Assembly (NCBI RefSeq): GCF_032716425.1 | Contig: NZ_CP090419.1 | Span: forward strand, 2,730,001-2,794,000 | Reading direction: 5' to 3' | Source of the DNA: Pseudoalteromonas sp. N1230-9 | Lineage (GTDB): Bacteria > Pseudomonadota > Gammaproteobacteria > Enterobacterales > Alteromonadaceae | DNA length: 64,000 bases | Shown: piece after piece, positions 8,954 through 17,698 of the stretch | Layout of the letters: every line of letters begins with the position of its first letter | Numbering within the stretch: position 1 is the stretch's first letter | Made by a program: the position numbers and the translations under genes | Notes under the pieces: model-generated | Database searches by the model: none | Told to the model about the DNA's origin: nothing | Seen by the model: the letters and a program-made list of their open reading frames with translations, nothing else

Positions 8954-11805
8954 TACATTGACCCCTCATTTTTACTTCCGGCTAGGGTAAATCCGTGACG
9001 TGAAGCCATCGCTAAAATTTCATCGACTTGCGATTTGCATAAATCACCATAAGAGTAATGTTGCTGGACACCTTCTAAACCTAGAATCACAGACTCAGCC
9101 ATACATGCATATATTTGCCCTTGGCTAAGATAAGCACGTGCTCTGCCATCAAGAGACTCTCCATTTGGCGTACCAACAATTCCACCGCGAATACAGGTTA
9201 TATCTGGGCGTAGCGCCAAATCATTCTCACTTAAGTTATGTGGAATAGAGACATCACAGATAAGGGCATTTTTGGGGAGCTTTTGCACATCTAAAATAGC
9301 TTCAGATGCATTAGTGGCACACATAATAAGTGAGCAGTCATAGGCCTCACTGATGTCATCGGCAATAACAACAAGCCCTTCTTTACTTTGACTAAATAAT
9401 TCAAATAACGCAGCGGGTAAATCTACAGGTGCCGCTGCTTCATCAGCCAACCATTGTTGGCATTTGGGGTGTTCAGCAACCACTTTAACGATTCCTGTAA
9501 GCGGAGCTTGTGATTTCACCATCTGCCAAATATCGCTGTAGATTTTATATGCCGCTTTTAGTAGGCGCTTTTTCGACCCCATTCGAGCGCTTCCAATCAA
9601 CACTAACTGCTGGCAGTGCTCAGTCATAATTGTGGCGTAAACTGAGCCAATATTTCCTGCTGAGCCTATCACCGCGACTTTATCAATCTGCATATCGTGG
9701 CTTTCAATATGCTCTAGTACTGCGAGTTTCGTCATCCCCACCGTCAGTGCATTACCCGACGTTAAGGCTATATCTGTTGCGCGGATAGACTTACAATTAT
9801 TGGTCACAACAGACGTAAACATGCCAAAACCTGCCACACTACAGCCATCTTGTTGTGCTGTTTGCGCGCGCTCACTCACTGCACGTCGAATAGCATCAAG
9901 CTCATTATTTTCTAACATGACACTAATTTGTTCTGACGTGACTGATAAGGGATACAGGATAAAATCCACCGTTTTACCCGTTACCGAAGTCATTCTCATA
10001 GGCGGGAACGGCACGACTCGCCAGTCAAAACCTAAACGCTCAATAAGTAGCTTTGCCTCAACATCAGGCACCCCTTCCATTGCAGGGTCGACTTGCCAAA
10101 TCCAATCGGCAGAAATTAGGTGGTTTACAAAAGCCACTTTAACGTCAGCGGGTGTGTGGGTTTGAGCTAAATTGGCATAAAATGCTCGGTAATCAGCAAG
10201 CTCTGTACGCGAAGAACGCACCTCTGCCGAGGTCGTTAGATGCTTTAAGAAGTGATAGCTATCTTGGTTTTTTAATACCTCACATACATCATGCAGGCCA
10301 GCAATAAGCTGACTCAGTTCTTGTTCTGTTATATGGATTGTTGGTTCTAGTCGTAAAACATTTGGCGCACTAGAAGATGGCGCTACACGGATATTATAAT
10401 TATTAAATAAATACCCAGTAATCATGTAGCCCATGAAACCCTGATACACGATTGATTTTAACCAAATTGAATCAAGCGGCATGTCGGCATTAAACTCAAT
10501 ACCGATGAGTAAGCCCCTACCGCGTATGTCTTTAATAATATCAGGATAAATATTTTGTAGTTCACCAAGGCGCGCTTTAATTGCCTCACCTTGCTGCTTA
10601 ATGGCTGCCAATAAATTTAAGTTTGGATCATAAAGCTCGTCTAAAAATGCAAGCGCGATGTTGGCACTGTGGTCATCTTCGCCAAATGTTGAACTTTGGA
10701 TGATATCAAAACCTGCTTGATACTTACTTTTGCATATCGCAACAAGGCCTATTTTAGCAACCCCGCCCGCAAGCGCTTTTGAAAGCACAATATAATCCGC
10801 TTTCAAATCAATCTGACTACCTGCAGTTAATGCCCCACAGCGACCTGAACCTGACTGAATTTCATCACTTATAATAGGACAACCAAGTGTTTGGCTAAGT
10901 TTTTTTAAACACTGACTATGTTCTGATGTTAAGCAATGAATCCCCCCCTCACCTTGTACGGGTTCGACAAGCAGTGCAGTAGCCAGTCGCAATGGTTCAA
11001 TGCTAACTTTTACTGTGTGACCTTTGATTTTAGGCAGTAATAAAGTGGCATTATGCTTGTCGTTAAGCATAGCTGCTGCATAATCAAGTTCGTTTAACGG
11101 TAAAAACTCTGCTTGCACACCAAGGTGTGCAAATGGTGCCCGATACATCTCCCCATGAGTAAGTTGTATCGACGTCATCAATTTACCGTGAAATGCATTT
11201 TTAAGAACAATAAAATAAGGCTGAATATTTAACTGTTGCTCATTAAATTCTCCCACAGCAGTGACAAAATCACTCAATGTTGCCTCTTCGCTCAAATTTA
11301 ACAGCTCTCGCTGCGCCACACTGAGTTCTAACTTACCTTCTGTTGGCAACCGTTTTATTTGTGACAGAGCAAATTGCATTTCTTCTATTAATTGCTGCGT
11401 TTCACTACGGCGTGCCATTTCAGCATGCTTAATGGCAACCTCTATCGATTCAGCCCCAGTACTTGTAAAAGAGAAATAAAAATCTTCCTGTTGATTATTT
11501 TCTTCTTTTAAAAGTGCATTTAATCGTTCAGCGAGTTTGCTCGCGGCATCGCGAACAGAAAACTGGTTGTGGAATGCAACTTGGTGCTGAAAGTTTTTCA
11601 TCGCAGCATCTATCATACGAGGATGATTATGGCCAATTAACGCAGCACCATAACCACCAAGAAAATCAATAATAGCTTGCTCATTTCCTTGCTCATCTAA
11701 ATAGAATAAGGTGCCTTTTTCTGCACGATGAAAAACTCTATCCAACCCCATCGCATAAATGCCATGGTTTAGTGATGGCTTACAATATTGACTATAACGA
11801 TTCAT
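8953..11805 (-). CDS. Fusion: class III aminotransferase + acyl-ACP-reductase-like domain
   Basis: About 950 aa in two parts. Residues 1-510 form a PLP-dependent class III aminotransferase: STGAESIEVAIKHAE, FHGKLM, the aspartate motif DEIQSGSGRCG (about 319), and the PLP lysine in VLSKALAGG (about 343). Residues 540-950 resemble cyanobacterial long-chain acyl-ACP reductase (AAR): FPPMRMTSVTGKT, AGFGMFTSVV, TSGNALTVG, the Rossmann motif VAVIGSAGNIGSV (about 714), and a C-terminal QIYACMAESVILGLEG. Reduction of acyl-ACP to aldehyde followed by transamination would yield a long-chain amine (inferred). The stretch equivalent to the AAR nucleophile region reads GGIVGTPNG and has no cysteine. I chose the ATG at 11805 because AGGA precedes it by seven bases; it overlaps the previous gene by 14 bases. 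Confidence 0.85.
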   Translation of the reverse strand: MNRYSQYCKPSLNHGIYAMGLDRVFHRAEKGTLFYLDEQGNEQAIIDFLGGYGAALIGHNHPRMIDAAMKNFQHQVAFHNQFSVRDAASKLAERLNALLKEENNQQEDFYFSFTSTGAESIEVAIKHAEMARRSETQQLIEEMQFALSQIKRLPTEGKLELSVAQRELLNLSEEATLSDFVTAVGEFNEQQLNIQPYFIVLKNAFHGKLMTSIQLTHGEMYRAPFAHLGVQAEFLPLNELDYAAAMLNDKHNATLLLPKIKGHTVKVSIEPLRLATALLVEPVQGEGGIHCLTSEHSQCLKKLSQTLGCPIISDEIQSGSGRCGALTAGSQIDLKADYIVLSKALAGGVAKIGLVAICKSKYQAGFDIIQSSTFGEDDHSANIALAFLDELYDPNLNLLAAIKQQGEAIKARLGELQNIYPDIIKDIRGRGLLIGIEFNADMPLDSIWLKSIVYQGFMGYMITGYLFNNYNIRVAPSSSAPNVLRLEPTIHITEQELSQLIAGLHDVCEVLKNQDSYHFLKHLTTSAEVRSSRTELADYRAFYANLAQTHTPADVKVAFVNHLISADWIWQVDPAMEGVPDVEAKLLIERLGFDWRVVPFPPMRMTSVTGKTVDFILYPLSVTSEQISVMLENNELDAIRRAVSERAQTAQQDGCSVAGFGMFTSVVTNNCKSIRATDIALTSGNALTVGMTKLAVLEHIESHDMQIDKVAVIGSAGNIGSVYATIMTEHCQQLVLIGSARMGSKKRLLKAAYKIYSDIWQMVKSQAPLTGIVKVVAEHPKCQQWLADEAAAPVDLPAALFELFSQSKEGLVVIADDISEAYDCSLIMCATNASEAILDVQKLPKNALICDVSIPHNLSENDLALRPDITCIRGGIVGTPNGESLDGRARAYLSQGQIYACMAESVILGLEGVQQHYSYGDLCKSQVDEILAMASRHGFTLAGSKNEGSM

Positions 11806-12778
11806 TTTCAATCCTAACAAATGAGTAAAAACCAGCTTGGTCGTAATTCACACACACGCCTGTAGAGTGATTTTGTTTGCGAAGTGTTGATAAATTGCAG
11901 GCTACTGAGGTAACAATCCCTGGGCATATGTCCGAGCCGCTGTAACTATTAAGGTGATGGTTTGCGACATTACAAGAGGCTAATGCATCAGCTAAAAGAC
12001 GATTTTTACCTTTAGCCGACTCAATGTAATAACTTAAAAAATGGCTTGGTTTAACGTATTCAGCTATGAGCGTGTTTAATTGCTCAGTATTTAAATGATA
12101 ACCACTTGCTAAAATGCTTAGCCTTGCTATGGCTTTGTGACCTGTTTTTGAAAGCCACTCTTCGCTTGCCAAAATTAACGTAGTAGCGCCATTTGTGACC
12201 TCTTCTGCCACTTCAGACTCAGTGTCTTGTAACCACTTTGCCAATGGGTCATTGCTATTTCCTGCAACTGCAACAATAGCGAGCTGACATTCACCAGCTT
12301 CAATGGCGACTATCGCTTCTTGTAATGCGCCAAATGCACCAAGTTGATCTCGAATAAACGCACATGCATCTCCATTTAATTGCCAGTTCAACCCCGAAAT
12401 ACCCAACAAGTTATTGTTCAGGGCATTGGTAATTAAAAATGGATTAACTCGCTCACTAGACCATAATGCTTTAAAGGTCTGGGCGGCTGAATCCGCGCTC
12501 TCGGGTAATGCCGCACTAAACTCTGAATAAAATGGGCTACCATAACCCGTTTGAGACGTGTATATACCAACCTCTGTAGCACGCTCAGCCAAACTGATAT
12601 GTGCCAAAGCCTGTGAAGTGGCTGTTAATGAATTAATTGCAGCAGGTGCCATATAACGCTTAAGCTTACGAGGCACGGCAATGTGTTCTGGTTGGTTATC
12701 AAACAGTAAAGAAAATTCACTGTCAGCAAAACTACTCGCTACCCCAACCAGTGCAACAGAACTTAAATGACTATCCAT
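11792..12778 (-). CDS. Degenerate ketosynthase-like protein 2 (chain-length-factor-like, Cys to Gln)
   Basis: About 328 aa with thiolase-fold ketosynthase remnants but no complete Cys-His-His triad. Aligned by eye with the adjacent ketosynthase, the nucleophile elbow reads RDQLGAFGALQEA, placing glutamine where the active enzyme has cysteine; this is the substitution known from chain-length factors and KSQ decarboxylases. The C-terminal region lacks recognisable HGT and KSxxGH motifs. I chose the ATG at 12778 (GAGG four bases upstream) rather than 12790; it overlaps the ketosynthase stop by 8 bases. Tight coupling suggests a heterodimer with the preceding ketosynthase. Confidence 0.7.
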   Translation of the reverse strand: MDSHLSSVALVGVASSFADSEFSLLFDNQPEHIAVPRKLKRYMAPAAINSLTATSQALAHISLAERATEVGIYTSQTGYGSPFYSEFSAALPESADSAAQTFKALWSSERVNPFLITNALNNNLLGISGLNWQLNGDACAFIRDQLGAFGALQEAIVAIEAGECQLAIVAVAGNSNDPLAKWLQDTESEVAEEVTNGATTLILASEEWLSKTGHKAIARLSILASGYHLNTEQLNTLIAEYVKPSHFLSYYIESAKGKNRLLADALASCNVANHHLNSYSGSDICPGIVTSVACNLSTLRKQNHSTGVCVNYDQAGFYSFVRIENESL

Positions 12779-14045
12779 AGTACCTCGCAATAGCTAACGA
12801 CGCGTTTATTCCACCAAACCCGAATGAATTTGATAGCGCATGGTCAATGCTGGCCTCTCGCCCTTTCCCCATCACATAATCTAAATCGAGTCCCTCATCG
12901 GGTTGTGTTAGGTTAATGGTGGCTGGCATGAACTGATCACGAATGGCAAGGACTGTTGCAATTGCTTCTGGCGCACCAGCGGCCGCAATCCAGTGACCTA
13001 TCATTGATTTTGTAGACGATACACTTAATGACGTTGCATGCTGACCGAAAACCGATTTAATTGCTTTTGTTTCAATGACATCATTTAAAGGAGTGGATGT
13101 ACCATGAGCATTTATATACTGTACATTTTGAGCACCAATACCGGCACTTTGTAACGCCCCCTCCATTGCACTTATCGCCCCTAATCCTTCAGGGTGGGGA
13201 GCGGTGACTTTGTAAGCATCTAAAGAGCTACCGTAACCGGTAATTTCAGCATAAATATGGGCACCACGGGCCTTTGCATGCTGCTCACTTTCAAGTACCA
13301 ACATGGCACCGCCTTCACCCGCTACTAGTCCTGCACGATCTTGATCGAACGGCCGACAAAGTTGATTCGCAAAACGCTGTGTTTCTGCTGTGGCACCTAA
13401 TAGATGTAATGCAGATAGAGTACGAATGCTCAATACAGAATCAGCACCTCCGCATAACATGACCGATGCTTCACCTCGCTTGATTGCACGATATGCAAGA
13501 CCTATAGCTTGAGTTGCCCCTGCACAGGCGCCACTCACATTGCAAATAAATCCTGACGTATTCAATTGTTCAGCCAAGGTGGTTGCCAATACATCATTGC
13601 TGCATCTAATACCTGAAAAACGCTTTATTGCCTGCTCTCGCTCAGCCAATGCATAGTTCATGATATCTGCTTTTGGCTGCTCAGCGAGGGCCAGTAATGA
13701 TGCGTCATCAAGCTCAGGTACCCCACTACACACAGCAATCCCTGCTTGACTCAACTCATTTTCAAGACGTGCGTCGTTAATTGCTTCTTTAGCGGCAATA
13801 AGTGCATAAATTGCACGTCTTTCGATGTGTTTTGGTAACTCAAAATCAACCAATTCCTCTGCCACCAACGCTTGTGTATCTTGCTTAATTGTTGCACCGT
13901 GCTGAACAGGAAAGCCTTCAGCTCCAGGAGGATGCCAAGCATCAACAGCATTTTCACCTGCCTTTACAGCAGACCAAAATGAATCAACGCCAACACCAAA
14001 TGGGCTAAGCACTCCCAGTCCAGTGACCACTACTCGATTAGTCAT
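12771..14045 (-). CDS. Beta-ketoacyl-ACP synthase 2 (FabF-like, active triad)
   Basis: 424-aa condensing enzyme starting MTNRVVVTGLGVLSPFG. The catalytic set is intact: cysteine in VSGACAGATQAIG (about residue 173), histidine in NAHGTSTPLND, and the lysine/histidine pair in SSTKSMIGHWIAAAGA. A C-terminal SNSFGFGGINAS closes the KS-C domain. It extends acyl-ACP with malonyl-ACP. It overlaps its neighbours by 8 bases on each side, and an AGAGG site precedes the ATG. It is followed by a Gln-substituted partner, as in KS/CLF pairs of type II polyketide and aryl-polyene systems. Confidence 0.9.
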   Translation of the reverse strand: MTNRVVVTGLGVLSPFGVGVDSFWSAVKAGENAVDAWHPPGAEGFPVQHGATIKQDTQALVAEELVDFELPKHIERRAIYALIAAKEAINDARLENELSQAGIAVCSGVPELDDASLLALAEQPKADIMNYALAEREQAIKRFSGIRCSNDVLATTLAEQLNTSGFICNVSGACAGATQAIGLAYRAIKRGEASVMLCGGADSVLSIRTLSALHLLGATAETQRFANQLCRPFDQDRAGLVAGEGGAMLVLESEQHAKARGAHIYAEITGYGSSLDAYKVTAPHPEGLGAISAMEGALQSAGIGAQNVQYINAHGTSTPLNDVIETKAIKSVFGQHATSLSVSSTKSMIGHWIAAAGAPEAIATVLAIRDQFMPATINLTQPDEGLDLDYVMGKGREASIDHALSNSFGFGGINASLAIARYYG

Positions 14046-15105
14046 TGTTAGCCTCTATCAAAAACATTCCAAATTCAGCATGATCACCAAACGCAATCAC
14101 GATAACGAAGCCCTGTTCGGCGTCTTGCAAATAGCTCAATGCACTATTGCACGCTATTGCTGTAGCTGCAGCCATGGTGTTGCCAACGTAACTATCCAAT
14201 ACAACCGCCCTGCTTTTAAGCTCATCACCTAATGCATGTAACGTAATATCTTGTTGCTCAAGGTTTGCTCCAACAAGGATAACTTTTACAACGTGCTGAT
14301 TTTCTATTAAAGGTGAACCCGTTATGCGATTAACCTGTTCGGTGAGTGCATGTGCATTATTTTGTAGGCGAGCTCGATATGCTTGACGCATAACACCTAT
14401 CGCAGCGTGCTGATTTAAACGGGGTTCATCGCTGGCAATAAAAAAACTTGCCGCTTCACTTAGCCAGTAATTGTCTTGATTAGCCCAGATTGACTCATAG
14501 GCAAGTAAAGACCAAGGCGTTATCTTTTGACTCCCGCCACCACATAAAGCATGTTTCAAACGCCCTTCAGCAATCGCAAAGTAGCCCTCACATAGGGCAT
14601 TTAAGCCCGCGCTCAGTAATGGCGAAAAACTCATATTTTCACCAGTAATACCAGCCAATTGTGCAATATGGCTGGTAGCACTAGAGTTGAGTAACGCTAA
14701 ACAAACAAGCGGCCGCCTCTCTTCTAACATTGCGGTAGCTAAGCACTCAGCAGTCGGTTCTTGAACGAGCTCAGGATTGTCCTCTTCATCGCAGTCAACG
14801 GTTCCTAAACCGATAAATAATCCCGCTTTATTCTGTGGCTCATTAAAATAAATTCGCCACGTTCTTACGCCACTTGCAATAAGCCAACGAGCTTGACGCT
14901 CACTGGTTTTACGTACCATGCGCTCAGCGCCAACATCCTTGAGATTTTCGTCTGCTAGCGTAGAAATAAAAATGGAGTGATTAATTAAATCAGCACTTTC
15001 AAAAGGCGTACTCATTAATCTGCCTTTATGAGTGAGTAGTGATTCTAATGATGTATTCTGCGCCAGCAGTGTCTCACCTTGAAATAAGTACACAGGCTTT
15101 AACAT
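14038..15105 (-). CDS. Degenerate ketosynthase-like protein 1 (nucleophile replaced by Leu)
   Basis: 355 aa, ketosynthase N-domain-like. Alignment by eye with the preceding ketosynthase places SPLLSAGLNALCEGYFAI over DACAAGASSLISGFRQV, so leucine occupies the catalytic cysteine position; the GGGSQ strand that follows is retained. The HGT and KSxxGH histidine motifs are absent. Its start overlaps the ketosynthase stop by 7 bases (ATGTTAA), arguing for stoichiometric partnership. It probably acts as a chain-length-factor-like or structural subunit rather than as an enzyme. Resemblance is distant, so the exact class is uncertain. Confidence 0.65.
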   Translation of the reverse strand: MLKPVYLFQGETLLAQNTSLESLLTHKGRLMSTPFESADLINHSIFISTLADENLKDVGAERMVRKTSERQARWLIASGVRTWRIYFNEPQNKAGLFIGLGTVDCDEEDNPELVQEPTAECLATAMLEERRPLVCLALLNSSATSHIAQLAGITGENMSFSPLLSAGLNALCEGYFAIAEGRLKHALCGGGSQKITPWSLLAYESIWANQDNYWLSEAASFFIASDEPRLNQHAAIGVMRQAYRARLQNNAHALTEQVNRITGSPLIENQHVVKVILVGANLEQQDITLHALGDELKSRAVVLDSYVGNTMAAATAIACNSALSYLQDAEQGFVIVIAFGDHAEFGMFLIEANND

Positions 15106-16349
15106 GCGCTATCCCTCGCTAAAACAATGCTTGTATTTACTCCTCCAAAACCAAACGAGTTACTAAGCAAATAATTGATTGCTTTAGGTGTCGCACTCTT
15201 CACAACACTCACCTTTGCATCATCATCGCCAAGGGATTCAAAGTTTAAGGTCGGCAGCATGACTTGGTTTTTTATACTCAATGCAGATAAAACCACTTCA
15301 ATTGCACCACTCCCTGCCAATGAATGCCCTAACGCTGACTTTGTTGAAGTAACAGGCGTATGGCTGCCAAAGACCTGTTCAATAGCACGACTTTCAGCAC
15401 TGTCATTACTCTTGGTTGAGGTACCGTGTGCGCTAATATGGTCAATGTCCTCAGCACTGACACAGCTATTTTCAAGGGCTGCTTGCATGCACTGTGCATA
15501 AAACTTACCGCTGGGTTCAGTCGAGGTCATTTTATAAGATTCGGTACATCGATGAGCGCCGCAAACATATGCATAAATAGACGCACCTCTTTGCTTTGCC
15601 GACGCTTCACTCTCGAGTACAACAAAGGCTGCTCCATCAGCAAGCACGACTCCTGCACGATTGCTATCAAAAGGTCTTGATACTTCACTCGCACAATTAA
15701 ATAATTGCGCTTGATTGAGCGCGCCTATATTTTTGAAGAGCAACTGCATGACGGGTTGTGTTCCAAAATCGGCTGCACCACATAATGCGATATCTAAAGC
15801 ACCACGTGAGACTTGCCTAAAACCAGAGATCAAACTTGATGCACCTGCCGCACAAGCATCGGCACAAGATGTCACTGGCCCACCAATTTCGAAGTGTTCA
15901 ACCATATCCGCGACAACCGTTTGCGGATTGTAATAATCCACACTCTCTGGCGATTGATAGGGTAATTTTTCGCTTGCCGCTTTTTGTTGAGCAAGCTGAT
16001 GTACTAGATCAACTGTTGGCAGTATTTTGTTAGTACCAAAATAAAGACCAGCTTGACGAAGTTGGTCTGGGTTTAAATCAGCATCTTTTACTGATTTAGT
16101 TAACGCATCAAATCCCGCAAATCCAGATGGTGCTACCCTAGTTTGATCAAGTGATGTGTACCGACTTTGCAGCTGAGTAACTTCTTCATCGCTAATACGA
16201 CTACTGGCGACGCCCTCGATCCCCATTCCTTTTAAAATATGGTCATCTGTAATAAGAGACTGACCAGACTCTAAAGTTGCAAACAACGTATGAGGGTCTT
16301 GGTGATTTTTAACAGTTACGCCAATCCCTGTAATAACAACCTTGTGCAT
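15099..16349 (-). CDS. Beta-ketoacyl-ACP synthase 1 (active triad)
   Basis: 416-aa condensing enzyme beginning MHKVVITGIGVTVKN. It carries the nucleophile in TSCADACAAGASSLISG (about residue 167), histidine in SAHGTSTKSND, the TSTKSALGHSLAGSGA lysine/histidine motif, and the terminal SNSFGFGGVNTS. It is the first condensing enzyme after the ACP gene (17-base gap) and is paired with the degenerate partner gene downstream. The two active ketosynthases of the operon differ enough to suggest separate roles, such as initiation versus elongation (inferred). Confidence 0.88.
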   Translation of the reverse strand: MHKVVITGIGVTVKNHQDPHTLFATLESGQSLITDDHILKGMGIEGVASSRISDEEVTQLQSRYTSLDQTRVAPSGFAGFDALTKSVKDADLNPDQLRQAGLYFGTNKILPTVDLVHQLAQQKAASEKLPYQSPESVDYYNPQTVVADMVEHFEIGGPVTSCADACAAGASSLISGFRQVSRGALDIALCGAADFGTQPVMQLLFKNIGALNQAQLFNCASEVSRPFDSNRAGVVLADGAAFVVLESEASAKQRGASIYAYVCGAHRCTESYKMTSTEPSGKFYAQCMQAALENSCVSAEDIDHISAHGTSTKSNDSAESRAIEQVFGSHTPVTSTKSALGHSLAGSGAIEVVLSALSIKNQVMLPTLNFESLGDDDAKVSVVKSATPKAINYLLSNSFGFGGVNTSIVLARDSAC

Positions 16350-16366
16350 GAGTTTTCCCTAACAAA

Positions 16367-16840
16367 TTATGCTGGTACGTTTATCAGCTCAATATCTCTA
16401 GATACACAGAATTGTTCGACATACTCTTGCAGTAACACATCACCATTTTGGCTAGCATGTCCACACACATCTTTAGCTAAATAGAACCAGTGCAGAACGG
16501 TTGTCAAACTAAGTAAATCACTGACAGCCATGCCCACATCAATTTCACTTTGTGAATAATGACTTGGACTATTTATCAATAAATCAACGCCTGCAGAAGT
16601 AAGCTTGCCACCTTGTATAAAGGCCTTTTCATCTGCACAAAGCTCACTGGCAATAATTAATGTTGTTTTAGTTGGCATTTTAATTTTCAGCTTTTTTCCT
16701 AAAGAAAAAGAAATATCAACTAAATCTAAAGAATCCGCTCCCAGATCATCTACGATAGAGCTGTCTAAAGCGACTTCATCTTTATCAAGCTCTAATACCT
16801 CTGCAATAACATCAACAACAACATCTTTTGTAATTTCCAC
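16367..16840 (-). CDS. Acyl carrier protein with C-terminal extension
   Basis: About 157 aa. Residues 1-75 are an acyl carrier domain with the phosphopantetheine site DDLGADSLDLVDI (serine about residue 38). The remaining 80 or so residues are an extension with no family I recognise; stand-alone ACPs are usually near 80 aa. I chose a GTG start at 16840, since AGGG lies about nine bases upstream and the coding sequence then begins at the ACP domain; an ATG at 16882 adds 14 unlikely residues. First gene of the operon, so the carrier would be the platform for all later enzymes. No phosphopantetheinyl transferase is nearby. Confidence 0.85.
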   Translation of the reverse strand: MEITKDVVVDVIAEVLELDKDEVALDSSIVDDLGADSLDLVDISFSLGKKLKIKMPTKTTLIIASELCADEKAFIQGGKLTSAGVDLLINSPSHYSQSEIDVGMAVSDLLSLTTVLHWFYLAKDVCGHASQNGDVLLQEYVEQFCVSRDIELINVPA

Positions 16841-16888
16841 TGTAATTTTCCCTATGTAAGAAACAAAAATAAAAGCACGCACACACTA

Positions 16889-16910
16889 GGTCAACTGACC
16901 AATATTGTCA
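16889..16910. promoter_or_regulatory. Possible TetR operator between ACP operon and divergent regulator
   Basis: GGTCA-AC-TGACC (16889-16900) is an inverted repeat that runs directly into a second one built on TGACC-AATATT-GTCA (to 16910). The pair lies about 50 bases upstream of the ACP start in the divergent region, where a TetR repressor would act. No experimental support; the call rests on symmetry and position. Confidence 0.4.
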
Positions 16911-17074
16911 ATAGGATGATAATTGAAACATTTTAAAGTTAACAAAAATTTAATACTCAGGGTTTTGCCAGAGAATAATTTATTGCTTCCTTAAAGCCTC
17001 TACGAGATAGGTTATGAACATAAATAGTTGCGGTATGACAAAAAAATAATATTCTTTGCTAGAATGGTCGGAAT

Positions 17075-17659
17075 ATGAAATTCAACAACTGTGTGGTGAA
17101 AATGGAATCAAATAAAGAGATTATCATTCAAACAGCAACTAAAATGCTCAGTGAAAATGGCAATCAAGGACTCACTCTCAGAAAAGTTGCTGAGAAAAGT
17201 GGTGTGACTCTCAGTAATGTACAATATCATTTTGGAGACAGAGACGGATTAATTGTTCAAGTAATTGATTCATATTTAGAAGTTTGCCTTGATCATATCC
17301 GTAGTTCGATGAGTGATATTGAACTAAAAAATAACCCTCAAGCCATTAAGAACTACATCAGTAACCTACTTGCCCTTGACGATATCCAAGATTGGTGTGA
17401 AGTTTTTCGAGAAATTTGGGCTATTTCATGCCGTTCAGAAAAAGTACTCACCAGTTTAGAAAACTACTATAAAAAATGTGGTACGGAGCTTGAGTTACTG
17501 CTGATCTCGCTAGGCTTCAGCGAACAAAAAAGTAAGGTTGTCGTGTCATTACTTATTCCATTTATTGAAGGTTTTTCCATTACATCAAATGCACTACCGC
17601 TGCCAAAAACAGAGGTTATTAGCTTAATCATTAATTTGCTTGTTGATGAGATAAAATAA
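17075..17659 (+). CDS. TetR-family regulator, divergent from the amino-lipid operon
   Basis: 194 aa with an N-terminal TetR helix-turn-helix at about residues 36-56 (LTLRKVAEKSGVTLSNVQYH followed by FGDRDGL). The rest is the helical ligand-binding domain with no specific family visible. It is transcribed away from the ACP gene across a 234-base region, the usual layout for a local repressor. A second ATG at 17102 (protein MESNKEII) is an equally credible start. The ligand may be an acyl-ACP or acyl-CoA intermediate (inference). Confidence 0.85.
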   Translation: MKFNNCVVKMESNKEIIIQTATKMLSENGNQGLTLRKVAEKSGVTLSNVQYHFGDRDGLIVQVIDSYLEVCLDHIRSSMSDIELKNNPQAIKNYISNLLALDDIQDWCEVFREIWAISCRSEKVLTSLENYYKKCGTELELLLISLGFSEQKSKVVVSLLIPFIEGFSITSNALPLPKTEVISLIINLLVDEIK

Positions 17660-17698
17660 TTGTGAAGCCATTTGCAACTTATTTTTACCCAGCTCACC

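Noticed and set aside
9800..10165. Plus-strand open frame of 121 codons inside the aminotransferase/AAR gene
   Set aside because: Antisense shadow of a clearly conserved coding region.
2757..16840. Aryl-polyene pigment cluster
   Set aside because: The MMPL exporter, LolA-like protein and KS/CLF-like pairs are shared, but there is no ammonia-lyase, ligase, dehydratase or acyltransferase, and an aminotransferase/AAR fusion is present instead.
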